Notes: a model not told the origin generated them from the letters alone. Shown: positions 18,307-27,581, counted from the stretch's first letter. The stretch: 64,000 nucleotides of DNA from Fibrobacter sp. (GCA_017526585.1 JAFXRC010000057.1:34055-98054), one strand, 5' to 3'. Program-made: numbers and translations.

Positions 18307-19518
18307 ATGAACATGATGAAGTTTGCAATTCCCGCTTTGTTGGCTTTCTCGACCGTTTTTGCCCAGCAGGGTGCCCCGACGGGTGCCGCTGTCGATCCGA
18401 CTGCCGATGAACAGAAGGCTTTAGAGGCGATTAAGGGTAAGCTGGAAGGCGCGATTGTTTGGGCGACAAGCCGAGCAAACTCGCATCATGATATCTGGAT
18501 TATGAACGCCGACGGCACGAATGCCCATGCGCTCACGAGTGGCGACAATGTGGACTGGTTCCCGCGCATTTCTCCTGATGGTTCTACGGTGCTCTTTAAC
18601 CGCAGCAAGGGCGGTTGGGTGCCCGAAAACGACGCCAACTATCCTGAAAAGTGGGACTTGTGGATGGTTGACATTTCGGGTGAAAATGCTCGCAAAGTGG
18701 TGGACAATGCCACTTGGGGCACCTGGAGACCCGACGGCAAGTCTATCGTGTTTAGCCGCGCCGGCAAGGTGTTTACTATGGACTTGGCGAGCAAGGCAGA
18801 AACCCTCGTGCTCGACGGTGAAAAAGCTTTCAACAAGTCCGGCGTGATTTTGCAGGAACCGAACATGAGCCCCGACGGCAAGCACTTGGCGATTACGCTG
18901 CGCGGTTCCATGCGCGAAACGGGCGTGTGGGATTTAGCCAAGTCACAGTGGACCAAGTCAGGTGACGGATGCCAGATTGACTGGAACTTTGATGGCAGCA
19001 AGCTTTACCGCGTGAATCCGACGGGTAACGGTGGCACGGCTGCCCCGAGCGAAATCCTCTGGTTCAGCGCCAAGGACGGCAAACAAATTGAGAAGGTGGG
19101 ATTCTTCGGCATTCCTAAAAATGTGAAGCTGATGGACCTGCCTGGTCGTCGCAGTCACGAATACTTCCCGCGCCTCTCTCCCGATGGCAAGTGGCTCGTG
19201 TGGGGTGCAACCGATAAGGGTCACGACCACGACCTGTTCGACTACGAACTCTATATCTGGAAAATCGGTGAACCGGTGGAATCGGCAACGCGCATTACCT
19301 ACCACAGTGGCAACGACCGCTGGCCGGATATCTGGCTGGGCAAGGTTCCGGTGAAGGAATCTGCTTCTGCGACAGAAGCCGCACAGGCTGCTGCAGCGAC
19401 TGCTACTAATGCCGCCGCTGTTGTGCAGGGTGGTGTGAGCGAAGCTAAGATGAATGAACTCATCCAGGCCATCGACCGCCTGACCGAAGCGGTGAAGGCT
19501 CTGGCCCCCGCCAAGTAA
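18307..19518 (+). CDS. Secreted TolB/PD40-like beta-propeller protein
   Basis: 403 residues with an N-terminal signal peptide (cleavage probably after STVFA). The body has several PD40/WD40-like blades with the typical SPDG signature: RISPDGSTVLF, WRPDGKSIVF, MSPDGKHLAI and RLSPDGKWLVW, and NADGTNAHAL like TolB. An Ala-rich linker (about 355-375) leads to a short C-terminal helix, MNELIQAIDRLTEAVKAL, possibly a coiled coil. Such propellers bind proteins or sugars; no catalytic signature is seen. It is divergent from the GH5 gene and could share its control region. The blade type matches the middle domain of the four paralog lipoproteins, but this protein lacks their other domains. Confidence 0.75.
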   Translation: MNMMKFAIPALLAFSTVFAQQGAPTGAAVDPTADEQKALEAIKGKLEGAIVWATSRANSHHDIWIMNADGTNAHALTSGDNVDWFPRISPDGSTVLFNRSKGGWVPENDANYPEKWDLWMVDISGENARKVVDNATWGTWRPDGKSIVFSRAGKVFTMDLASKAETLVLDGEKAFNKSGVILQEPNMSPDGKHLAITLRGSMRETGVWDLAKSQWTKSGDGCQIDWNFDGSKLYRVNPTGNGGTAAPSEILWFSAKDGKQIEKVGFFGIPKNVKLMDLPGRRSHEYFPRLSPDGKWLVWGATDKGHDHDLFDYELYIWKIGEPVESATRITYHSGNDRWPDIWLGKVPVKESASATEAAQAAAATATNAAAVVQGGVSEAKMNELIQAIDRLTEAVKALAPAK

Positions 19519-19526
19519 TTGAAAAT

Positions 19527-19594
19527 TTAGCGCTGGGCGCTTCTCAAGCAGAAAGCCATAATCGCAAAAGCACCGGCTGACAATCGTGCTGGCC
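19527..19594 (-). pseudogene. Remnant of the trmH 3' end
   Basis: About 70 bases match the last 23 codons of the intact trmH at 23164-23916 at roughly 85% identity (first 24 bases perfect, one 1-base indel). The fragment still reads AGAFAIMAFCLRSAQR and stop on the minus strand, exactly like trmH. Nothing of the rest of trmH is recognisable upstream. It lies in direct orientation to the intact gene, bracketing a 3.6-kb segment. Confidence 0.7.
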
Positions 19595-19647
19595 TATTTC
19601 TCAGCTTCCGTGAATGCGGGAGCCATGAAGGCTTGTTCGCTTCTTGA

Positions 19648-19962
19648 TTATGTTTTATCCTTGTGGTATTTCCTAAGGAGTTCGATGTCGCGGAGCTTTT
19701 GACCGAGTTCGTCATCGGCGGCTACTTTGAGCAAGTCTGAGTCCATGCCGTTGATGGCGTGAAGGACTGCGGCGTATATCCCGATGGCGACTGCCGCAGA
19801 ACCTTTTTCCACAGCCCAAACCGAGGCTCGGCTGACTGCCGCACGTTCGGCGACCAATGCGACCGATATTTTACGGCGCATACGGGCGAGACGGATTTGT
19901 TCACCCATCTGTTCGAGTATCTTGCTCGTCTTCGGCATTAAAACGACTGCTTTCTTTCCCAT
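19648..19962 (-). CDS. XRE-family HTH regulator (HipB-like antitoxin, orphan)
   Basis: 104 residues with a helix-turn-helix of the XRE/Cro type at about 20-75 (MGEQIRLARMRRKISVALVA, then SRASVWAVEKG). In family context this type usually precedes a hipA-like kinase toxin and represses the pair. Here the position directly downstream holds only the trmH remnant, so no toxin partner is visible and the gene appears orphaned. Start ATG at 19962; MPKTSK at 19938 is an alternative. The upstream 216 bases (to 20178) are A/T-rich and hold the promoters of this gene and of the divergent lipoprotein gene. Confidence 0.75.
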   Translation of the reverse strand: MGKKAVVLMPKTSKILEQMGEQIRLARMRRKISVALVAERAAVSRASVWAVEKGSAAVAIGIYAAVLHAINGMDSDLLKVAADDELGQKLRDIELLRKYHKDKT

Positions 19963-20178
19963 GATGTTTGTAAATATATATACTTTTTAGGAAAATGTCA
20001 ATAAATATAGACGAAAATGTATGACGATTAAATGCGAGTATGTCAAAAAGTAAAAAAGTCCCCAAAAAAAGCGGAGTTTTTTCAGGTCGCGAATGCGCAG
20101 GAACAACCTTTTTCACGAAAAAGATGTATTTTTAGAGAAGTCCTATTGTAAAAAGAATCCCCAAGAAGGAGCGCTTTT

Positions 20179-23019
20179 ATGAAAAATAAAGCCCATTCCC
20201 CCTTAGCTTACGTTTTTTTATCGGCATTTGTTACTCTGTCGTTTGTGCTTACGGCATGCGGAGAATCGACGGAGACGATAGTCGAAAAAGAATATGTTAG
20301 CGAGGGCCTTGAATCGGTCGACAAAGTTTCGGAGCTTCCAGAGTGCACTTCGGAAAATGACGGTGAAATGGTGTGGGTAAAAAAAGAGCACGAAATACGG
20401 GTATGTGCAGATGGCAAGTGGTTCGGCTCGGTGGGAAAGGACTCGATTGTAAACAGATCGGACACCGTCTACATTGCAGGGGATACCATCTATGTGATGT
20501 CTGATACCGTCTACGTTGTGGGCGACACCATTTACGTACACGACAAGGGTGATACTGTTTATTTGGCGAGTTCCGGTTGCGAGACTAAACCTCTTCCTGA
20601 CGGACTTGGTCTCAAGGTGCTTTGCGGGGGAGATTCTGTGGGCGTTGTTTTTCATGGTCAAAAAGGTGAAGCTGGTGAGGGGTGTTCCCTGGAAACGCTG
20701 CCCTCGCAGATAAAGATTGCCTGCGGTGCTTCTGCGGTTTTACTCAACCTTGATTCGACGGGATCTGTCAGTGGTGCCGAAACGGTTACGCTTGACTCCG
20801 AGAAGATTGCCATTTCATTGGATGGCGTTACGGGTGTAGTTCAGAAAGGACCGTTCCTTTTGGATTCCAAGGTGTTCTTTTATGAATTGGAAAGTGGTCG
20901 CACGCTTGCCCAGACGGATAAAGTTTTTAATGGGAAAGTTCTAAACGATAACGGCGAATTTGAAATGTCTACACAAAAATTGGTGAGCCAGTATGTAAAG
21001 TTGTTGGCTACGGGCTATTATCGTAAAGAGATCACGGGGTACACTTCAGATGCCCCCATTACGCTATCTGGAATAGCCGACATGAATTTGCGCAACATGG
21101 TGAACATTAACCTTCTCACTCATTTGGAATATGAACGAGTAATCTATTTGGTGACCCAGAAAAAAATGAAATTCAAAGCCGCCAAGAAACAGGCGCAATC
21201 AGAAATTCTGGATATTTTCCATATTGATGCAAGGGATTTTAGCTTGTCGGAAGATTTGGACATTGCCGGCCCTCACAATGATGATGGCGCTCTTCTTGCA
21301 ATTTCCATATTACTACAAGGAACTCGTAACGCTGCAAATGTAACGGAACTGCTTGCTGAAATTTCGTCTGCTGTAAAGGAAACCGGAAAATGGGATGCCG
21401 CAGCTACGAAAATTGCTATTGCCGACTGGGCCGCTGCTTTAGATTCATCGGGAGGGCTCAGTAGAATCCGTGAAAACATTGAGTCCTGGAAGCTTTCCGC
21501 AAGGGCTGCGAAATTTGAACCGTTCCTGAGAAATTATTGGTATCAGGAATTGGGCCTTGGCGTATGTGGAAGTCTTGCGGAAGGCTTATCTTCGATGGGC
21601 GATATCCCCGTGGCAAAGAATGGCGAGGTGCGTTATGTGACAAATGAAATGAGTTCTCATTATGCGAAAAGTCTCACCGATACAACCAAAACTAAGACCC
21701 GCTATATTTGCGTTGCTGATGATAATGGTGGCACTTGGAAGATTGCGAGCAATATGGCGAAGGATACTGCTACATGGGGACATGAATATACTGAAGGTGA
21801 TGTCAAAAATGGCAATTTGAATACGGATTTTGTATATGTGTATGATGGTCATAACTGGCGCCGTGGAACGACGCTAGATAGTCTGTTGCATAAGAATGGT
21901 GGGCTTGCCTGTGCACAGAAAAAGAATACGCAGTCGGGAAAAATCGCTGTATTGCACGATACGAGTTCGGTGAAGGTTAATGATGTTTATTATGTATGTT
22001 CAAAGAAAACGGCCACGTTGTCCGATACAGCTTATCGTTGGACCAAGGCTCCTGCCATCTATAACGATACGTATGAAGCTCGAAAAAATTGCAACGCACA
22101 AACGGATGGTGCTTTGATGAATGGGCGTATAGATGAAACCAACATTTATGTATGTGATTTCGTGGATTCCGATAAAGATAGTTCCTCCGGTTGGGAGCGT
22201 GCGTCCGCTTTGGAACAGCAGATTGGCGGATGTCGAGAACGTCTGCAGAATTCTATTGTGAGAGTGGATGCTATAACATATGGATGTCTTAATAACGTAT
22301 GGACCGATATTACCGAATGGGACTGGAAATACGCTCTTGACCTAAGAATGAACCATGACTTGGTTTATGGCTCCATGACGGACGGGAGAGACCAGAAAAC
22401 TTACAAAACCATAAAAATTGGCAATCAAGTTTGGATGGCGCAGAATCTAAACTACGCTGATACATTAAGTGAGCCTAGCTTGAAAAAAATGTCCTGGTGC
22501 CATCAAAACAATGGTGCGTACTGCGAAATCGGGGGACGGTACTACTCGTGGGCTGCGGCTATCGACTCCATACGAATTTTCAATGAAACAGGAAAAAAGT
22601 GCGGCTACAAGGCTAGTTCCTGTGAATTGCCCCAAAAAGTGCGCGGGGTATGTCCCGAAAATTGGCATCTTCCGTCTATGGCAGAATGGGATACCTTATT
22701 CTCGGCCACGGGTGACATGAATACGGCTGGTAGGATGTTGAAGTCCAAGTCAGGTTGGGGTAAGTATAATGGTGAATCTCGTAATGGTACGGATGACTTT
22801 GGCTTTTCGATAATTCCCATGGGGTACTGGAATCAGACATCTTCCTCTGTTGGTTCTACGGCATATTTCTGGAGTGCCGATGATGAGAGTTATTCGGGTG
22901 ATGTTGGTTTTACACTTGGTGCATCTTTCGATTACTCCGAAAAAGCGGGCAAGTCAAGCATGGCAAAAAGGGTTGGCCTTTCTGTGCGGTGTATTAAAGA
23001 TTCTGGCGTGTCCGAGTAG
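20179..23019 (+). CDS. FISUMP-domain lipoprotein (TIGR02145-like)
   Basis: 946 residues; lipobox LTAC with Cys27; strong Shine-Dalgarno (AAGGAGC) upstream. After the lipid anchor comes a low-complexity stretch of DTVYxxGDTIYV repeats (about 95-131). A collagen-like GQKGEAGEG piece and a helical domain (about 220-460) follow. The C-terminal ~210 residues show the Fibrobacter succinogenes major paralogous domain: IGNQVWMAQNLNY, GRYYSWAAA, CPENWHLPSMAEW, YFWSADDE, SVRCIKD. That domain is related to the FGE/C-lectin fold and its function is unknown. The middle has several repeats around Cys and Trp (YVCSKKTA, YVCDFVD) like small surface modules. Surface display is likely; its ligand is not known. 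Confidence 0.85.
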   Translation: MKNKAHSPLAYVFLSAFVTLSFVLTACGESTETIVEKEYVSEGLESVDKVSELPECTSENDGEMVWVKKEHEIRVCADGKWFGSVGKDSIVNRSDTVYIAGDTIYVMSDTVYVVGDTIYVHDKGDTVYLASSGCETKPLPDGLGLKVLCGGDSVGVVFHGQKGEAGEGCSLETLPSQIKIACGASAVLLNLDSTGSVSGAETVTLDSEKIAISLDGVTGVVQKGPFLLDSKVFFYELESGRTLAQTDKVFNGKVLNDNGEFEMSTQKLVSQYVKLLATGYYRKEITGYTSDAPITLSGIADMNLRNMVNINLLTHLEYERVIYLVTQKKMKFKAAKKQAQSEILDIFHIDARDFSLSEDLDIAGPHNDDGALLAISILLQGTRNAANVTELLAEISSAVKETGKWDAAATKIAIADWAAALDSSGGLSRIRENIESWKLSARAAKFEPFLRNYWYQELGLGVCGSLAEGLSSMGDIPVAKNGEVRYVTNEMSSHYAKSLTDTTKTKTRYICVADDNGGTWKIASNMAKDTATWGHEYTEGDVKNGNLNTDFVYVYDGHNWRRGTTLDSLLHKNGGLACAQKKNTQSGKIAVLHDTSSVKVNDVYYVCSKKTATLSDTAYRWTKAPAIYNDTYEARKNCNAQTDGALMNGRIDETNIYVCDFVDSDKDSSSGWERASALEQQIGGCRERLQNSIVRVDAITYGCLNNVWTDITEWDWKYALDLRMNHDLVYGSMTDGRDQKTYKTIKIGNQVWMAQNLNYADTLSEPSLKKMSWCHQNNGAYCEIGGRYYSWAAAIDSIRIFNETGKKCGYKASSCELPQKVRGVCPENWHLPSMAEWDTLFSATGDMNTAGRMLKSKSGWGKYNGESRNGTDDFGFSIIPMGYWNQTSSSVGSTAYFWSADDESYSGDVGFTLGASFDYSEKAGKSSMAKRVGLSVRCIKDSGVSE
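20461..20571 (+). repeat. Coding tandem repeat (DTVY/DTIY)
   Basis: Five units of the pattern GA(T/C)ACC(G/A)T(C/T)TA(C/T), encoding Asp-Thr-Val/Ile-Tyr every 7-9 residues near the N-terminus of the FISUMP lipoprotein. Probably a rigid beta-type stalk just outside the lipid anchor. Confidence 0.7.
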
Positions 23020-23163
23020 AAATCTGCCCCCGTCAAAAAAACATTTATTCCCATACAGTGAGGTGTTTTTTATGGGGCTTATGAATTTTTTTTTTCGGTG
23101 TTGTCGCGGGTTTGTTCCTGGCTGAAAATGCTGCCCCTGGCATGTATCTTTTCCGCTAGAAAT

Positions 23164-23916
23164 TTAGCGCTGGGCGCTTCTCAGGCAGAATGCCATGATG
23201 GCAAAAGCCCCGGCGACGTTCATGCTCGCCTTGCGACCCGCCATAGGGATGGTCACTTTCATCGTCGCTTCGGCCATGAGTTCCGGGGCAATTCCCAGTT
23301 CTTCGTTTCCGAGAATGATGAGACCTTTTTCGGGCCATTTGACATCGTTGATGCTAGGAATGTCTTCGCCGGTTTCGAGAGCGATGATTTCGTAGCCGTT
23401 TTCCTTGTGCCATTTGACGCAATCGAAAGGGGATTCCCAGCGCTTGATGGGAATCCATTCCTGACAGCCACGGGCGGCGCTCTTGACTGTTACATGGTCG
23501 GGTCCGCAGCTGTAGCCGCTTAGATGGACTCCTTCGAGTCCGAAGCAGTCCGTGCTGCGGATAATGGAGCCGACGTTGAAAGCGCTGCGCAAATTGTGCA
23601 CCAGCACGGCGAACTGTATCGACTTTTCGTTCGCGACTTCGCGGTCCCCCGGTTCCTGCTCCAGGTAAACGTCGCGTTCGAATCCGAGTCCCGCGCGGGT
23701 ACGGAACGTCTTGTACAGGTCAATCATCTGCGCCTGGTTTTTTCCGGTAAGGCGCTCGTTTTCGGGGAGCTTCATCCATTCGGCGTATGTTTCGAACTCG
23801 CGTTTTGCGCGGGGCACATCGTCGCCCAGCTGCAAGATGATGACGCGCAAAAGTTCGGCCATGCGCTTTGCCTTAGAAGTGTCCTTGGTCGCTAGAAATT
23901 TCTTTTCGGAAAACAT
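23164..23916 (-). CDS. TrmH/SpoU-family RNA 2'-O-methyltransferase
   Basis: 250 residues from ATG 23916 (a TTG 6 bases upstream is possible but less likely). The three SpoU motifs are present: NLRSAFNVGSIIRSTDCFG (motif 1, ribose binding), LIILGNEELGI (motif 2) and VTIPMAGRKASMNVAGAFAI (motif 3), which together form the knotted S-adenosylmethionine site. It methylates the 2'-OH of a tRNA or rRNA nucleotide; the exact target cannot be told. The N-terminal ~90 residues (DVPRAKREFETYAEW) are extra to the minimal domain. The end of this gene is duplicated as a remnant at 19527-19594. The 144 bases between it and the FISUMP gene hold only T-rich sequence. Confidence 0.85.
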   Translation of the reverse strand: MFSEKKFLATKDTSKAKRMAELLRVIILQLGDDVPRAKREFETYAEWMKLPENERLTGKNQAQMIDLYKTFRTRAGLGFERDVYLEQEPGDREVANEKSIQFAVLVHNLRSAFNVGSIIRSTDCFGLEGVHLSGYSCGPDHVTVKSAARGCQEWIPIKRWESPFDCVKWHKENGYEIIALETGEDIPSINDVKWPEKGLIILGNEELGIAPELMAEATMKVTIPMAGRKASMNVAGAFAIMAFCLRSAQR

Positions 23917-23998
23917 GCTCAAAAGATAGCTAATCGAAGCGGTTTTTACCCCCCTTTTTGTGTATGTTTCTGTGAGATTTTTCTATCTTTTATATAAC

Positions 23999-24802
23999 AT
24001 GCAGAACAACTTAAAGACACGCGTCCTCATCGTGAATGATGACGGGATTCAGAGCGGCTATATGCGCGTTCTGGCAGTCGCCCTTGCGCGTGTCGCGGAC
24101 GTGTTCGTCTTTGCCCCCGAAGTGGAGCAGAGTGGCGTTTCGCAGGCCTTTACGGTCCGCCGCGGACTTTCGCTAAAGAAGGTGGATCTCTCCCAAGATG
24201 TGGAAGCCTATTCGCTGTCGGGAACCCCGGCTGATTGCGCCAAGTTTGCGCTCGGCCATTTTGCACTTCACGGGGTTACTACCGAGGGGGTAGGTCCGGG
24301 TCCGTTTGACGTGTGTTTTTCGGGTGTGAATGTGGGTGAAAATTCCGGCGTGTCGTCGCTCTATTCGGGGACGGTCGCAGGTGCCCGTGAAGCGGCCCTT
24401 TGGGGTGTGCCTGGTATAGCTCTTTCGCTCCGCGGCACAACCGCAAATATGCTTGAAACCGCGAAGGAGTTCGCCGTGAAGGTGGTCAAGGACCGCCTGT
24501 TCGAACGGATTCCCGTGGGTGTGTTCTGGAATGTGAATTTTCCAAAGGCTACCGCCGAGACCTTCAAGGGTTACAAGGCGACCAGGATGGCCCTTGGAAT
24601 GTTTACAGACCACTATTCCCATGAAAATGAATTGTGGCAACTGGATGGCGATAAACTGTGGGATGAACAGCCCAAGGATAGCGACGACTATCTGTTGAAT
24701 CAGGGCTATGCAACGATTACGCCCCACCGCATCGACCAGACCGACGAAGAAAGTTTAAATGAAATAAACGACATGCTGGTGGAAACACCGGTGGATAATT
24801 AG
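23999..24802 (+). CDS. surE: 5'/3'-nucleotidase SurE
   Basis: 267 residues from ATG 23999, where homology begins (TRVLIVNDDGI); the frame is open from 23960. SurE is a divalent-metal phosphatase of nucleoside monophosphates. Visible family motifs: NDDG (metal ligands), GVSQAFTVRRG, GTPADC, SGVNVGENSG and YSGTVAGAREA. Length is usual for SurE. gyrA begins 10 bases after its stop, so the two are probably co-transcribed. It is divergent from trmH with 82 bases between. Confidence 0.93.
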   Translation: MQNNLKTRVLIVNDDGIQSGYMRVLAVALARVADVFVFAPEVEQSGVSQAFTVRRGLSLKKVDLSQDVEAYSLSGTPADCAKFALGHFALHGVTTEGVGPGPFDVCFSGVNVGENSGVSSLYSGTVAGAREAALWGVPGIALSLRGTTANMLETAKEFAVKVVKDRLFERIPVGVFWNVNFPKATAETFKGYKATRMALGMFTDHYSHENELWQLDGDKLWDEQPKDSDDYLLNQGYATITPHRIDQTDEESLNEINDMLVETPVDN

Positions 24803-24812
24803 AGGAAAAAGA

Positions 24813-27530
24813 ATGTCAGAAGAATTGGTACCAGGTTCGCAAATCAGGTCCTTGATCGAAAAGGACATGCAGGATTGCTACTTGCGCTATTCCATGAGCG
24901 TGATTGTTGCTCGTGCCTTGCCTGATGCGCGTGACGGTTTTAAGCCGGTGCACCGCCGCGTGATGTACAGTATGCATAAGCTCGGCGTGGTGCCGAACAA
25001 GCCGACGGTGAAGTCCGCCCGTATCGTAGGTGACGTGATCGGTAAGTACCACCCGCATGGCGACTTCGCCGTGTACGAAACCTTGGTGCGTATGGCGCAG
25101 GACTTCTCGCTGCGCTACCCGCTGGTGTTCGGTCAGGGTAACTTCGGTTCTATTGACGGTGACGGCGCTGCTGCTATGCGTTACACCGAAGCCAAAATGA
25201 ACAACATGGGCGCACTCATGCTCGAGGACCTGGAAAAGGATACCGTCGACATGGGGCCGAACTTCGACGAGTCGTTGGAAGAACCGAAGGTGCTGCCTTC
25301 CGCTCTCCCGAACATGCTGGTGAACGGTACCACCGGTATCGCCGTGGGTATGGCGACCTCCATGGCTCCGCATAACCTCCGCGAAATTGCAAACGCCATT
25401 CATGCGGTGGCTGAAAATCCGGATATTTCTGGCGAAGATCTTTTGCAGTATGTGTCTGGTCCGGACTTCCCGACCGGTGGCGTGATTTGTGGCCGCGCGG
25501 GCATTCGCGATGCATACCTTACGGGTCATGGCCGCGTGCGCGTTCGCGCCCGTACCGAAATTGATGTCGATAGCCGAGGCAAACCGCGCATTGTCGTGAG
25601 CGAAATTCCGTACATGGTCAACAAGGCGGAACTCTGTAAGAAAATTGCAGAACTCGTGAAGGACAAGCGCGTCGACGGCATTACCGACATCCGCGACGAA
25701 TCTAGCCGCGAAGGCATGCGCATCGTGATTGAAATGCGCAAAGATGTCGTTGCTGAAGTCGTTTTGAATAATTTGTTCAAAAATACGCAGCTGCAGACGA
25801 CCTTCAGCATCTATAACCTCGCTCTCGTAAACAACCTGCCGAAGCTCCTCACGCTCAAGGAACTCATCCAGGTTTACGTGGATCACCGCCTTGAAGTGAT
25901 TACGCGTTCTACGCAGTTTGACTTGAAAAAGGCTGAAGCTCGTCTCCACATTATCGAAGGCCTGCGTATTGCAACGCAGAACATCGACGAAGTAGTGCAG
26001 ATTATCAAGTCGAGCCCCACGACCGAAGCCGCGAAGATGTCTTTGCAGAACCGCTTTAACCTCGACGACATTCAGTCGCAGGCTATCGTGGACATGCGTC
26101 TTTCCCAGCTCACGGGACTCAATTTGGAAAAGTTGGAAAACGAATACAACGAACTCGTTGCAACTGTTGCCGACTTGAAGGACATTCTCGCCAAGCGCGA
26201 ACGCCGCGTGAAGATTATGCTCGACCGCCTCGATGCCATCGTGGACAAGTGTGGCGATGACCGCCGTACTTCTATCGAAGACGCTGTCGACGACTACGAT
26301 TACGAAGACCTGATTGCCGAAGAAGAACAGGTGATTACGCTCAGCCGCGAAGGCTACATCAAGCGCCTGCCCATCGATACCTTCAAGGCCCAGACCCGCG
26401 GTGGTAAGGGCGTGGTCGGTACCGGCCTCAAGGACGACGATGATGTAGACCAGATCTTTACAGCAAGCACCCATAGCTACCTGCTGGTGTTCACCAACAA
26501 GGGTCGTGCCTACTGGACCAAGGTCTACCGCCTGCCCGAAGGAAACCGCAGCAGCAAGGGGCGCCCCATTATCAACTTTATCGGTCTCACCGAAGGCGAA
26601 AAGGTGCAGGCCATTGTGCCGGTGCGCAAGTTCGGTGGATGCTTCTGCCTGGTGTTCGCCACCAAGAAGGGTATCGTCAACAAGATGGATCTCACTCTCT
26701 TCAGCCGTCCCCGTAAGGCAGGCGTCAACGCCATTAGCCTGGACGAAGACGATGAATTGGTCAAGGTCCAGTTGGTGGGTATGTCCGCAGAAGAATTCAA
26801 CGCTTCTCAGGATGGCGACGAAAACGAAGAATCCGCAGAAGCACAGGCTGCTGCACAGAACGCAGAAGCTGCAGACGCCTCCGCAGACTCCGATGACGCC
26901 GACGAAAATGCTGACCAGCCCATTGCCAAGGACCTCTTGATGATCGCCACCAAGAACGGTCAGGCTGTCACATTCCCCATTAGCTGCATGCGTAGCATGG
27001 GTCGTGGCACTCACGGCGTGAAGGGCATTACCTTGGCCGAAGGTGACGAAGTCATCTCCCTCATCTGGCTCAAGGAAGGCAACAAGATCGTGACCATTAC
27101 CGAAAACGGCTTTGGTAAGCGTTCTCTGCCGGGTTCCTACCGTGTGACTAAGCGTGGCAGCAAGGGTGTCCGTAACCTCAGCGCCGATGGTATGGAAAAG
27201 ACCGGTCCGGCAGTATTCGTGGAAAGCGTTGCTGACGACTACGACTTGATCATCACCAGTAAGGAAGGCCAGGTTATCCGTATCGAAGCTGATTCCATCC
27301 GCTTGACCAACCGTAGCGCAATCGGCGTGAAGTGCATCCGCCTGAATGATGGTGACACCGTTCAGGATGCCACCGCACTCCCGAGCGTCGAAGATATCGA
27401 ACAGGATAGTGCCGAAGCGAAGGAAACCTTTGACAAGGTCGAAGGCGTGGAAGTCGACGACGATTCTGTCGAAAAGATCGAAGACAAGCCGGAACAGCAG
27501 ATCGGTGTGCCGGCAAACGACGAAGAATAA
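24813..27530 (+). CDS. gyrA: DNA gyrase subunit A
   Basis: 905 residues. The breakage-reunion domain carries catalytic Tyr124 (AAMRYTEAK), and the C-terminal DNA-wrapping domain carries a GyrA box in the form QTRGGKG (about 527), which marks it as gyrase rather than topoisomerase IV. With GyrB it negatively supercoils DNA using ATP. Two oddities: in the quinolone-resistance region the sequence is HPHGDFAVYE, with Phe85 and Glu89 where E. coli has Ser83 and Asp87; and a highly acidic, Ala-rich insertion (about residues 660-706) interrupts the C-terminal domain. The tail is again acidic. Preceded by surE and followed by a clear terminator. Confidence 0.97.
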   Translation: MSEELVPGSQIRSLIEKDMQDCYLRYSMSVIVARALPDARDGFKPVHRRVMYSMHKLGVVPNKPTVKSARIVGDVIGKYHPHGDFAVYETLVRMAQDFSLRYPLVFGQGNFGSIDGDGAAAMRYTEAKMNNMGALMLEDLEKDTVDMGPNFDESLEEPKVLPSALPNMLVNGTTGIAVGMATSMAPHNLREIANAIHAVAENPDISGEDLLQYVSGPDFPTGGVICGRAGIRDAYLTGHGRVRVRARTEIDVDSRGKPRIVVSEIPYMVNKAELCKKIAELVKDKRVDGITDIRDESSREGMRIVIEMRKDVVAEVVLNNLFKNTQLQTTFSIYNLALVNNLPKLLTLKELIQVYVDHRLEVITRSTQFDLKKAEARLHIIEGLRIATQNIDEVVQIIKSSPTTEAAKMSLQNRFNLDDIQSQAIVDMRLSQLTGLNLEKLENEYNELVATVADLKDILAKRERRVKIMLDRLDAIVDKCGDDRRTSIEDAVDDYDYEDLIAEEEQVITLSREGYIKRLPIDTFKAQTRGGKGVVGTGLKDDDDVDQIFTASTHSYLLVFTNKGRAYWTKVYRLPEGNRSSKGRPIINFIGLTEGEKVQAIVPVRKFGGCFCLVFATKKGIVNKMDLTLFSRPRKAGVNAISLDEDDELVKVQLVGMSAEEFNASQDGDENEESAEAQAAAQNAEAADASADSDDADENADQPIAKDLLMIATKNGQAVTFPISCMRSMGRGTHGVKGITLAEGDEVISLIWLKEGNKIVTITENGFGKRSLPGSYRVTKRGSKGVRNLSADGMEKTGPAVFVESVADDYDLIITSKEGQVIRIEADSIRLTNRSAIGVKCIRLNDGDTVQDATALPSVEDIEQDSAEAKETFDKVEGVEVDDDSVEKIEDKPEQQIGVPANDEE

Positions 27531-27581
27531 CACTGTGCGGGGGCCTCGAATGGGGCCGATGCAATCCGTTATATAAATAAC

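Noticed and set aside
23020..23163. Possible terminator after the FISUMP gene (CCCATA ... TATGGGG)
   Set aside because: Arms are short and far apart, and the T run is not directly behind a stable stem.
24816..27533. Full-length open frame antisense to gyrA (905 codons)
   Set aside because: It mirrors gyrA codon by codon, has no known motifs and no ribosome site. It is a by-product of codon bias.
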